From Pseudomonas entomophila (GTDB lineage Bacteria > Pseudomonadota > Gammaproteobacteria > Pseudomonadales > Pseudomonadaceae), in NCBI RefSeq assembly GCF_018417595.1, contig NZ_CP070982.1:1017501-1081500 (forward strand): DNA of 64,000 nucleotides. Reading direction: 5' to 3'. Both the position numbers and the translations under genes were made by a program. Position 1 is the first letter of the stretch. The number at the start of each line of letters is the position of its first letter. Positions 27,714 through 35,635 of the stretch are shown piece by piece. The notes under the pieces were generated by a model, which worked only from the letters and a program-made list of their open reading frames with translations, ran no database searches and was not told the DNA's origin.

Positions 27714-28708
27714 TGCGCGCGGCCAACGCCCAGGCGCCGGCGGCGTATCAGTTGGCGGCCGATGACCAGCAATTGCGCCAGGTCATGGCCGCCAACATCG
27801 CCGCTGGCTACTTCAGCGCCGATTGCGATCCGGCGGTGTTCTACGACAAGTGCGCGCAGCATCGCGCTGTCAGCCAGATCGATCCAGGCCTGGCGTTCAA
27901 CGGCCAGTCGCTGGCGTCGTTGCACGCTTTGCCGGGCGAAGCCGGGCGGACCTGGGTGGTGCGCCCGTCGCTTTCACCGGCGTCGCGGGGCTCGGCGTTG
28001 CTGCTCGGGCTCGGTGGCCTCGATGCGCCGGCGCTGGCGGTGGCGATGCAGGGCGTATCGGGGCCGTTCCTGCTGCATGAACACGAGCCGGGCGAGCCGC
28101 TGTTCATCAATGGTGTGTTCGCCCAGGGGCAGTTCATCGTCAGCGATGCCTGGCACTGCTACACCCTGGACCTGGAGGGCCGCAGGATTCTTACCGCGGT
28201 CACCAGCCTGCCCACGTCCCGGCTGCCCGACGGGCTGGTGCCACGGCTGGCGGCCGTGGCCAGCGGGCTGGGCATGGTGCATGGCCCGCTGCATGCCGAA
28301 GTGGTGGTCACCCAGCACGGGCCACGCCTGGTCAAGCTGTCGCCGCGCCTGGCCAGCACGCCGTTGCCCGAGTTGTGTCGGCTGGGGGGCTGGCCTTCCC
28401 AGGAAGACAGCTGGCGCCAGTTGCCGCGCATGGGCGCCGGCGCGGAACAACCGGTGGCGGACTACTCCTTCGTGGTGACCCGCCCAGGGCGTGTCAAAGC
28501 GTTTCGCTTCGACCGGGAGGTGCGTGGCCTGGCCAGTTTCAGCCACTACTTCGTCGCGCCGCCGCTGGGCGAGTACATGGCGATGACCACCGATGGCACC
28601 ACCTACGGGTGCACCGTGTTCCTGCGTCATCGCAGCCTGGCGGTGCTGGAGGAGGACATCGCCCGGCTGCAGGCGCTCAACCTGGCCGACGCGTTCGAGT
28701 TCGACTAG
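27713..28708 (+). CDS. ATP-grasp-like protein, N-terminally short
   Basis: 331-aa protein. It has the arrangement of an ATP-grasp fold without a full pre-ATP-grasp domain: a WVVRPSLSPASRG strand-loop (lid region), FLLHEHEPGEPLFINGVF, and GMVHGPLHAEVVVTQHGPRL followed by KLSPRL, which corresponds to the metal/phosphate-binding E...N(P)R region. The usual catalytic Asn or Glu next to SPR is Ser, so activity is uncertain. ATP-grasp proteins make amide or thioester bonds, so ligation of the N-N unit to a carbon scaffold is a reasonable guess. ATG 27713 overlaps the SDR stop (GTG at 27710 possible). Confidence 0.6.
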   Translation: MRAANAQAPAAYQLAADDQQLRQVMAANIAAGYFSADCDPAVFYDKCAQHRAVSQIDPGLAFNGQSLASLHALPGEAGRTWVVRPSLSPASRGSALLLGLGGLDAPALAVAMQGVSGPFLLHEHEPGEPLFINGVFAQGQFIVSDAWHCYTLDLEGRRILTAVTSLPTSRLPDGLVPRLAAVASGLGMVHGPLHAEVVVTQHGPRLVKLSPRLASTPLPELCRLGGWPSQEDSWRQLPRMGAGAEQPVADYSFVVTRPGRVKAFRFDREVRGLASFSHYFVAPPLGEYMAMTTDGTTYGCTVFLRHRSLAVLEEDIARLQALNLADAFEFD

Positions 28709-28744
28709 CCCGCAGGCACTTTGCAACACCCTAACCGGACCGCC

Positions 28745-28776
28745 CGGGGCCGTCATCGTGCGATGACGACCCCGTG
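28745..28776 (+). other. GC-rich hairpin between two halves of the cluster
   Basis: CGGGGCC-GTCATCG-TG-CGATGAC-GACCCCG forms a stem of more than 12 bp in the 107-bp gap before the N-hydroxylase gene. No T-run follows. It may weaken readthrough or stabilise mRNA, which would make the downstream genes partly separate from the first seven. Confidence 0.35.
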
Positions 28777-28815
28777 GCCCCGCTCAGCCTGAAATTCAGT
28801 AGAAAGGGAGTTCAC

Positions 28816-30135
28816 ATGAGTTTTGCAACAGATGTGTCCAGAAGCCCTTGCGAGCGCAAGGTACATGACGTGGTGGGCATTGGCTTCGGCCCGTCGAATA
28901 TCTCGCTGGCCATCGCCCTGCAGGAGTTGGCCCCGGAACTGTCGGTGGCGTTCGTCGACAGCGCCCCAGGCTTTGCCTGGCACAAAGGCATGTTGTTCAA
29001 GAACGCCACCATGCAGGTGTCGTTCCTCAAGGACCTGGTGAGCTTCCGCAACCCGCGCAGCCACTTCACCTTCGTCAACTACCTGCACAGCAAGGGCCGC
29101 ATCGCGGCGTTCTGCAACAAGAAGGACTTCTTCCCCGGGCGCGTGGAGTTCCATGACTACCTGAGCTGGTGCGCGGCCGAGTTCAGCGAGCAGGTGTTCT
29201 ATGGCCACCGGGTGCTGCGCATCGCCGACGGCGGTGTGGCGGACGACGGCGCGCCGCTGTTCCGGGTCGAGATGCAGGTGGGCGATACCACCACCTCAAT
29301 GCTCACGCGTTCCGTGGTGCACTCGCTGGGCCTTGAGCCGCAGATGCCGGACGATGTCCAGCCCGGTGAGCGCGTCACCCATGTGCATCACCTGCTGGCG
29401 CGGCTGCAGGAAGCCGACTTGCCGGCGGACGGCCATTGCGTGGTGGTTGGTGGCGGGCAGAGCGCCGCCGAGGCGGTGGAGTACCTGCTCGAGACCTACC
29501 CGGCGTTGAAGGTGACGGCGATCCACGCCCGTTACGGCTACACCCCCGCCGACGACAGCCCGTTCGTCAACGAGATCTTCGATGCCGAGGCCGTGGATGG
29601 CTTCCATGCGGCGCCGGCCCATGTGCGCAAGCACGTGCTGCGCACCCATGCCTCCACCAACTACGCCGCGGTCGACCTGGCGCTGATCGAGAAGCTCTAC
29701 CGCCAATGGTACGACGACGAGGTCAGCGGCCAGCAGCGCCTGACCCTGGAGCGCCTGAGCCGGTTCCAGAAGGTGCAGGTGCAGGGCAATGGGCTGCAGG
29801 TGACGTTCGATCGGCAGCTGAGCGGCGAGGCACGGCAAGTCCACTGTGACTACCTGGTGTGCGCCACGGGCTTCCGCCCGCGCAACATCGCCGACCTGCT
29901 GTGCGCGCCGCTGGCGTCGCGGCTGGTCAAGGAGGAGGGCGGTGCGCAGTTGTCGCGCCATTACCGCCTGGCCTTCAAGGGCGAGGCCGCTCCGTTGCTG
30001 TATTCCACCGGTGTCGCCGAGGGCTCCCACGGGCTGAGCGCGACGCTGATTTCCAACATGGCCATCCGTGCCGGCGAAATCGTCGGTGACCTGAAGACCA
30101 GCTTGAGGCACAGGCAGTATGAAAAAGCCGTTTGA
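28816..30135 (+). CDS. Flavin-dependent amine N-hydroxylase (SidA/IucD/PvdA family)
   Basis: 439-aa class B N-monooxygenase. FAD motif GIGFGPSN (residues 21-28), substrate-loop region around KNATMQVSFLKDL, NADPH motif VVVGGGQSAAE near residue 210 and the C-terminal ATGFRPR near residue 350. Family members hydroxylate the side-chain amine of ornithine or lysine. In siderophore loci they stand with NRPS or IucA/C genes, but none is here. Next to a cupin-MetRS fusion and a DAO enzyme the expected role is lysine N6-hydroxylation for N-N bond formation. ATG 28816 follows AAAGGGAG. It overlaps the next gene by 17 bp. Confidence 0.9.
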   Translation: MSFATDVSRSPCERKVHDVVGIGFGPSNISLAIALQELAPELSVAFVDSAPGFAWHKGMLFKNATMQVSFLKDLVSFRNPRSHFTFVNYLHSKGRIAAFCNKKDFFPGRVEFHDYLSWCAAEFSEQVFYGHRVLRIADGGVADDGAPLFRVEMQVGDTTTSMLTRSVVHSLGLEPQMPDDVQPGERVTHVHHLLARLQEADLPADGHCVVVGGGQSAAEAVEYLLETYPALKVTAIHARYGYTPADDSPFVNEIFDAEAVDGFHAAPAHVRKHVLRTHASTNYAAVDLALIEKLYRQWYDDEVSGQQRLTLERLSRFQKVQVQGNGLQVTFDRQLSGEARQVHCDYLVCATGFRPRNIADLLCAPLASRLVKEEGGAQLSRHYRLAFKGEAAPLLYSTGVAEGSHGLSATLISNMAIRAGEIVGDLKTSLRHRQYEKAV

Positions 30136-31189
30136 TGTGATCATCGTGGGCGCAGGTATCGTCGGTGCGACCTGCTTCCATGTGCTGAGCCAGGCGGGCA
30201 AGCGCTGCCTGCTGCTCGACGAGAAACAACTGGCCTGCGGCATCACCGGCGCGTCGGGTTGCATCGTGCGGGTCACCCACGCCTCGCGCGAAGCCACGGC
30301 GGCGGCGGCCGAGGGTTACCGCTTCTACCAGCGACTGAGTACAGCCTCGCAGGGGCGGGTGCCGTTCGCTCGTACGGGCTATCTGCACTTCGCCGAAGTG
30401 CCCGATCTGGACCGCATGCACGGTTGGCTGGCGGAGGAGGGCATCGGCGCCGAACTGCTCGATGCCCAGGCGCTGGCCGCGCGTTTTCCGGCCTTGCCGA
30501 TCAACGCCGAACTGGCGCTGCTCGAGCCTGGCTCGGGCTACATGGACGCCAGGCCGACCCTGGAGTACCTGGTCAGGGCCGGTATCGCGCTGGGCGGTGT
30601 CTACCAGGACGCGGTCACCCTGCACGGCTTGCGGGTCGATGGCAGCGGCAGCCGGGTGGCCGGCGTGGAGACCTCCAGTGGTGCGTTCGAGGCCGGGCAT
30701 GTGGTGCTGGCCATGGGTAATGGCACCCCTGACTTCCTCGCGCGCCACTTTGGCGATGCCTTCGGCCTGTGGAACCAGCACATCCAGGTCACCCGCTTCA
30801 AAGGGCCTGCCGCGCTGGCCACCGCGCCGTGCTTCATCGATGACGTCAACGACCTCAACGGGCGCTGGTGCCCGCTGACCGGCGGCTTCTACGTGGGCAC
30901 CCCCACCGGCCTGCGAGTGCCGGCCAGCCAGGCCTATGCCGCGGCCAGCCCGGCCCATGCGCAACTGACCCGTGAACGCGGCGAGCGGCGCTTCCCCTGG
31001 CTGCGCACGGCCAGTGCCGAAGGCGCGCTGTGCCACAGCGACTGCTACAGCGCTCAGCCCATCGCCCTGCTCGGCGAGCAGCCCGGGTTGCCTGGCGGTG
31101 TGCTGGTGGCGTCGGGCTTCAGTGGCGGTGGCTTCAAGATGGCGCCTTACGCCGCCATGCGTGTTGCCCGTGTGATCACTCAAGGATAG
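30119..31189 (+). CDS. DAO-family FAD-dependent oxidoreductase
   Basis: 356-aa flavoprotein of the D-amino-acid/glycine oxidase type: Rossmann motif VGAGIVG at residues 10-16, an ITGASGCIVR segment after the first helix, and a C-terminal SGFSGGGFKMAP loop for FAD. In characterised hydrazine pathways a DAO-type enzyme oxidises the lysine-linked hydrazine adduct and releases a hydrazino acid plus aminoadipate semialdehyde; the same role is proposed here. ATG 30119 lies inside the end of the hydroxylase gene, consistent with tight coupling. Confidence 0.85.
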   Translation: MKKPFDVIIVGAGIVGATCFHVLSQAGKRCLLLDEKQLACGITGASGCIVRVTHASREATAAAAEGYRFYQRLSTASQGRVPFARTGYLHFAEVPDLDRMHGWLAEEGIGAELLDAQALAARFPALPINAELALLEPGSGYMDARPTLEYLVRAGIALGGVYQDAVTLHGLRVDGSGSRVAGVETSSGAFEAGHVVLAMGNGTPDFLARHFGDAFGLWNQHIQVTRFKGPAALATAPCFIDDVNDLNGRWCPLTGGFYVGTPTGLRVPASQAYAAASPAHAQLTRERGERRFPWLRTASAEGALCHSDCYSAQPIALLGEQPGLPGGVLVASGFSGGGFKMAPYAAMRVARVITQG

Positions 31190-31200
31190 AGACAAGAACA

Positions 31201-33204
31201 ATGAAAAAAATCAGCATGTTCGAGCCAAGCAAGCGCTTCTACAACGTCGACTCGCGTGCCGTTGATCTCGAAGGCACCAATATCAACCTGATGGGCTGCA
31301 CGCTGGCGCCGGGGCAGGAGAGTCAGCCGCACAACCATTTCGAGGACGAGCTGTTCGTCTTCACCGCGGGCCATGGCCTGGTGCGCACCGCCCAGGAGGT
31401 GCTCGAAGTGCATGCCGGCGACGCGGTTCACTGCCAGCGTTTCGAGCCCCATACCATTCGCAACCTGAGCGCCAGCGAGCCGCTGCAGTTCCACTCGCTG
31501 TACTGGGACGCCGGGGAGGTGAACCCGGTCGAAGCGCAGCCGGTGCTCGACACGCTGATCTTCGCCACCCCGCCCACCCCCAATGGCGACTTGCACCTGG
31601 GGCATCTGTCGGGCCCCTACATTGCCGGCGACGTGCTCAAGCGCGTGCTGGCCGGCGCGGGCGCGCAGGTGTTCTATGGCAGCGGCCGCGACGACAACCA
31701 GACCTACGTGGTGACCTGCGCGGCCCGGGAAGGGTTCAGCCCCAGCGAGTGCGCCGACCATTATGCCGAGGCGATCCGCGAGACCTGGCAGGGCTATGGG
31801 ATCGACATGGACTTTTTCATCACCCCGGACAACCAGGGTGAGTATGCCGATTTTGTCCATCACTACCTGCAACGCCTGTACGACCAGGGTTTGATCTACG
31901 CCAAGGATACTCCGGTGTTCGTCGACAACCAGGGCAACGCGCTGCACGAAGCCTTCATCCACGGTGGTTGCCCGCATTGCGGCGAGAGCAGCGATGGCAA
32001 TGCCTGCGAGGCCTGTGGCCAGCCGAACCAGTGCGTCGACCTGACCCAGCCGCGGGTCAAGCAGGATGGCCGGCAGCCGCAACTGAAGATCGAGACGCGC
32101 TTGTTCTTCCGCCTGAGCGCGTTGGCCGATGAACTGGCCAGCTATGTGCAGACGGCGAACATGCCGGCGCACGTCTACCAGCTGTGCCACACCATGCTCA
32201 GCCAAGGGCTGCCGGATATCTGCATCAGCCACCGCAGCGACTGGGGCATTCGCCATCGCCTGCCGGGGATGCAGGACCAGGTGGTATACGTCTGGTTCGA
32301 AATGGCCTTCGGCTACCTGTGGGCCGCCAGCGAACTGCCGGGCGCCGAAGGTGATCGTGTCGCCAGGGCCGCGCAGCGTTACGCGGGGGCCATGGACATC
32401 GTTCACTGCTACGGCTTCGACAATGCCTATTACCACACCCTGCTGTTCCCGGCGGTGTACCTGGCGTTGGGGCTGACGCCACCGCGGCACCATGTGGTCA
32501 ACGAACTGCTCGACCTCAACGGCAGCAAGTTCTCCACCAGCCGCCGGCACCTGATCTGGGGCAAGGACTTCCTCACCGAGGCCGGGGCCGACTATGCCCG
32601 CATGGCATTGATGCTGACCCGGCCCGAAGGGGTGAGGACCAACTTCACCGTGGGCCAGGTCTGCGAGCGGATCAACGACCTGTTCGCCGACAAGCTGACC
32701 CACTGGGTGCAGCGCCTGCAGCAGCATGTCGCCCGGCAGGGTGGCCAGGTGCCTGAGTCGGGTGCCTGGCTCAGCGACCAGAAGATCTACCACGGTGAGC
32801 TGATGCAGTGGATGGCGGGCTACCGGCAGGCAGCCGCGACCCAGACCTTCTCGCCACGGCGCATGGCCGAGCAGGTGGCCCAGGTGATCGACCGGGCGTG
32901 GCGCTTCGGCCTGGCGCAGGAACACCTGCTGGCGCCCGGGCAACCCTTGTCCAACCATGCGCGCACCGCCGTGGCGCTGCTGGCGCTCACCGCACGCTGG
33001 CTGGCCCATGCCACCGCCCCGTTGATGCCGGGGGTGAGCCGCCAACTGAACGAGGTGCTGAACATCGAGGCGCAGGCCAACGACGCAGCCCAGGCCTGCA
33101 CGTTCTTCGCCGGCAATCATGTACTGGCCCAGGGCGCCACGCTTGAGCTGCCCAAGCTGTCGCCAGAGGCACTGGCGCAACTGATGCCAGGGCGGGCGGG
33201 ATGA
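31201..33204 (+). CDS. Cupin-MetRS-like hydrazine synthetase (Spb40/PyrN/Tri28 type)
   Basis: 667-aa fusion. Residues 1-~105 are a cupin with metal ligands H44, H46, E50 and H84. Residues ~115-560 are a class I aminoacyl-tRNA synthetase catalytic core of methionyl type: signature HLGH at 132-135, zinc knuckle cysteines C257, C260, C269 and C272, and a KMSKS-like loop KFSTS at 443-447. A helical tail follows. Known proteins of this architecture activate an amino acid with ATP, transfer it to N-hydroxylysine, and the cupin rearranges the ester into an N-N bond. The second amino acid (glycine, glutamate or other) cannot be read here. ATG 31201 is 11 nt after the oxidoreductase stop, with AGGATAGAGACAAGAAC upstream; the open frame back to 31030 is ignored. 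Its stop overlaps the next start. Confidence 0.92.
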   Translation: MKKISMFEPSKRFYNVDSRAVDLEGTNINLMGCTLAPGQESQPHNHFEDELFVFTAGHGLVRTAQEVLEVHAGDAVHCQRFEPHTIRNLSASEPLQFHSLYWDAGEVNPVEAQPVLDTLIFATPPTPNGDLHLGHLSGPYIAGDVLKRVLAGAGAQVFYGSGRDDNQTYVVTCAAREGFSPSECADHYAEAIRETWQGYGIDMDFFITPDNQGEYADFVHHYLQRLYDQGLIYAKDTPVFVDNQGNALHEAFIHGGCPHCGESSDGNACEACGQPNQCVDLTQPRVKQDGRQPQLKIETRLFFRLSALADELASYVQTANMPAHVYQLCHTMLSQGLPDICISHRSDWGIRHRLPGMQDQVVYVWFEMAFGYLWAASELPGAEGDRVARAAQRYAGAMDIVHCYGFDNAYYHTLLFPAVYLALGLTPPRHHVVNELLDLNGSKFSTSRRHLIWGKDFLTEAGADYARMALMLTRPEGVRTNFTVGQVCERINDLFADKLTHWVQRLQQHVARQGGQVPESGAWLSDQKIYHGELMQWMAGYRQAAATQTFSPRRMAEQVAQVIDRAWRFGLAQEHLLAPGQPLSNHARTAVALLALTARWLAHATAPLMPGVSRQLNEVLNIEAQANDAAQACTFFAGNHVLAQGATLELPKLSPEALAQLMPGRAG

Positions 33205-34025
33205 GCCAGGTCTCGTCATCGCGCCCGGTCGGTATCGTCGGGCCGCTGAGCGGTGCGCGCGCGGCCTATGGGCAGTGGCTGCGTCGAGCCGCCGAAGGCA
33301 CGACCTTGCCACTGCTGTGGGCCGACGACGGTGCCGACCCGGCCATGGCGGAGGTGGCCGCGCGCTACCTGCTCGATGCCGGCGTCGAGGGGGTGATCGG
33401 CCACTTCAACAGCGAATGTGCCCGGGTGGCCGGGCGCCTCTACCAGGCGGCCGGCGTGCCGCTGCTGTTGCCCGCCGCCACGGCGCCTGACCTGTGCCAT
33501 GCCGTGGGGGCCTGGCGCTTGTGTGCCAGCGAAACGCGGCAGATCGCGGTGATGCTCGAATACCTCGCCCGGCATGCCGGGCGAGTCGAGCCGCCCTGGG
33601 CGCAGCCGGGGGCCTATGGCGAGCGGTTGGCCAGGGCGCTTGGCGAAGGGTTGGGCGAGAGGGCAGTGTCGCATACCGGGCCGGTGGTCCACGCCTTGAT
33701 GGGCTCGCACGTCGCGGTGGCGCGGGAGATCCATCGCCGGGCCCAGCCCGGCGCGGTCTACCTGGTACCCGACGATTGCCTGATCGACGAGTTCGACAGC
33801 CTGCTGGCCGGCTCAGGCGTGGTGACGTTGTGCCCACACGCCACGCCGGACTTCGGCGAGTGCGTGGGCCTGGCGCTGCGCCTGGTCGAGGCGGCGCGGG
33901 CTGGCGGTCACGACCTGGCCGGTTACCTGGAGGCTCACCCCGACTTCGACCAGCGCCAGTACCGGCATGCCGACTACCGCATGGTGCGGCGTGAATACCC
34001 CATTGAATTGACCCAGCCTCTGTAG
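33201..34025 (+). CDS. Periplasmic-binding-protein-like (type 1) protein without signal peptide
   Basis: 274-aa protein whose opening VGIVGPLSGARAAYG and later GVEGVIGHFNSECARVAG resemble the ligand-binding fold of branched-chain amino acid (LivJ/AmiC) binding proteins. No signal peptide precedes the fold: the chain starts about 10 residues before the first strand. It should therefore stay in the cytoplasm. It overlaps the cupin-MetRS gene by ATGA, so it is made with it. Possible roles: ligand sensor, intermediate-holding protein, or a repurposed binding domain. No membrane transporter genes are nearby. The function is open. Confidence 0.7.
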   Translation: MSQVSSSRPVGIVGPLSGARAAYGQWLRRAAEGTTLPLLWADDGADPAMAEVAARYLLDAGVEGVIGHFNSECARVAGRLYQAAGVPLLLPAATAPDLCHAVGAWRLCASETRQIAVMLEYLARHAGRVEPPWAQPGAYGERLARALGEGLGERAVSHTGPVVHALMGSHVAVAREIHRRAQPGAVYLVPDDCLIDEFDSLLAGSGVVTLCPHATPDFGECVGLALRLVEAARAGGHDLAGYLEAHPDFDQRQYRHADYRMVRREYPIELTQPL

Positions 34026-34105
34026 GAGCGGCTTCAGCCGCGATCACCCGCAAGGCGGGTGCCACACACCGCGGTGCCTGTATCGCGGCTGAAGCCGCTC
34101 CTACA
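34021..34105. repeat. REP palindrome inside the cluster
   Basis: TGTAGGAGCGGCTTCAGCCGCGATCACCCGC... closes as ...GCGGCTGAAGCCGCTCCTACA, almost the same as 4681-4765. It begins within the last codons of the preceding gene (the TGTAG contains its TAG stop) and separates the decarboxylase gene from the rest. Confidence 0.85.
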
Positions 34106-34129
34106 GAGCCCAAGCAGGATACTTTGAAC

Positions 34130-35542
34130 ATGCAAATGCGCAAACCGATCGCCATGAACCCGCCACGGCTACTGCCCACCATCGGCGAGGGTGACCTTGC
34201 CGGCGGCGATATCGACCTGATGCTGGAGGCGCTGCGCCAGGCGCTGAGCCGACCACGTGGCGAGCTGTCGGCACCGGACGAAGCGCCAGCCATCAGCCGT
34301 GCCGTCGAGCAGCGCGTCGGCCATCCCATCAGCGAGGCCGGGCTGGGGCTGTCGGCCGCGCTCGATGTGTTTGGCAGCCTGCTGGCACAACAGGGCGTGC
34401 CCACTGACCATCCTGGTTATCTCGCCTATATAGGTTCTGCGCCGACCCCGGCCGCCGTGCTGATGGATGGGCTGCTGTCGGCCACGGGCATGATCGGCTC
34501 CGGCTGGCTGGGGGGCGCCGGGCTGATCTGGGCCGAGAACCAGGCCTTGCGCTGGCTGGCCGACCTGGCGCAGTTGCCGGGCGAGGCGGGCGGCTGTTTC
34601 GTCAGTGGCGGAACAGCCGGCAACTTCTCCGCGCTGGCGGCCGCCCGGCAGCGCTACCGCGAGCGCACGGGGCGGCGCGGCGGGCTGGTGCTGACGGGCT
34701 CGGCGGCCCATGCCTCGATCGACGTCAGTGCCGGGCTGCTCGACCTTGAGCGGGTCGGCGTGGCCTGTGACGAACAGGGGCGGATGACGGCGGCCGGCCT
34801 GGAGCAGGCCCTGGGTGAACTGGCCGCCGATGGCCGGCTGGAGCAGGTCGTGGCGATCGTCGCGGTGGCCGGCTCGACCAACGCCGGGCAGATCGACGAC
34901 CTGCCGGGCGTCGGTGCCATCGCCCGTCGGCAGGGTATCTGGTTCCACGTCGATGCCGCCTACGGCGGCGCGTTTCTCTGTGTCCCGCAGGTGCGCCCGC
35001 AGTTCCAGGGTATCGAACTGGCCGACTCGCTGATCATCGACCCGCACAAAGGCCTGTTCGTGCCCTATGACTGCTGTGCGCTGCTGTATGCACAGCCGCA
35101 ACAGGCCATGTCGGCCTTCACCCAGGAGGCGTCCTACCTGGACCAGATCAACGAGTCGCAGCAGTTCAACCCCATGCACTATGCGTTTCACCTTTCCCGT
35201 CGCGCACGGGGCGTGCCGTTGTGGTTCTCGCTGGTGGTGCATGGCAGCGACGCCTATCGGCATACCCTGGAACGCATCCTGGCGCTGACCGATAACTTGC
35301 GCCAGCGCATCGCCCGGCACCCACGGCTGGAGCTGATCGAGGCATCGGGGTTGAGCGTGATCCTGTTCAAGCGCCGCGGCTGGCAAGCGGCCGACTACGA
35401 GGCCTGGGCGCAGGGCTGCCTGCGCGATGGGATCGCCCTGGTGGTGTCGACGCGCTGGCAGGGAGAAACGGTGATGCGGCTGTGCATCATGAACACCGGC
35501 CTCGACGAGGCGCGCTGCGACCGTTTGTTGGCGGGGTTGTAG
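34130..35542 (+). CDS. Group II PLP-dependent amino acid decarboxylase
   Basis: 470-aa fold-type I decarboxylase of the aromatic-amino-acid/glutamate/2,4-diaminobutyrate group. FVSGGTAGN (PLP phosphate site), HVDAAYGG (Asp for the pyridine nitrogen) and DPHKGL with PLP lysine K307 are all present. ATG 34130 is chosen; an upstream TTG (34124) and a downstream ATG (34136) are alternatives, with AGCAGGAT upstream. It could decarboxylate the amino or hydrazino acid made by the cluster. It is the last gene, divided from the others by a REP, so co-regulation is likely but not certain. Confidence 0.85.
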   Translation: MQMRKPIAMNPPRLLPTIGEGDLAGGDIDLMLEALRQALSRPRGELSAPDEAPAISRAVEQRVGHPISEAGLGLSAALDVFGSLLAQQGVPTDHPGYLAYIGSAPTPAAVLMDGLLSATGMIGSGWLGGAGLIWAENQALRWLADLAQLPGEAGGCFVSGGTAGNFSALAAARQRYRERTGRRGGLVLTGSAAHASIDVSAGLLDLERVGVACDEQGRMTAAGLEQALGELAADGRLEQVVAIVAVAGSTNAGQIDDLPGVGAIARRQGIWFHVDAAYGGAFLCVPQVRPQFQGIELADSLIIDPHKGLFVPYDCCALLYAQPQQAMSAFTQEASYLDQINESQQFNPMHYAFHLSRRARGVPLWFSLVVHGSDAYRHTLERILALTDNLRQRIARHPRLELIEASGLSVILFKRRGWQAADYEAWAQGCLRDGIALVVSTRWQGETVMRLCIMNTGLDEARCDRLLAGL

Positions 35543-35635
35543 GGGCGCGCGGGTGAGTCTTGCCGGGGCGGCTATGCCCGCCCTGGCGCTGACGCTAGAC
35601 TGTCACCTTCCCCACAATCGGACAGGAGTCCCGGC

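Noticed and set aside
28816..30135. N-hydroxylase as a siderophore (pyoverdine PvdA) gene
   Set aside because: No NRPS, IucA/C, receptor or Fur-type context; the neighbours are a cupin-MetRS and a DAO enzyme.
31030..31200. 57-residue upstream extension of the cupin-MetRS frame
   Set aside because: It overlaps the oxidoreductase gene in another frame and precedes the clear ATG with cupin start.
31201..33204. A housekeeping methionyl-tRNA synthetase
   Set aside because: The N-terminal cupin, KFSTS loop and biosynthetic neighbours do not fit MetG.
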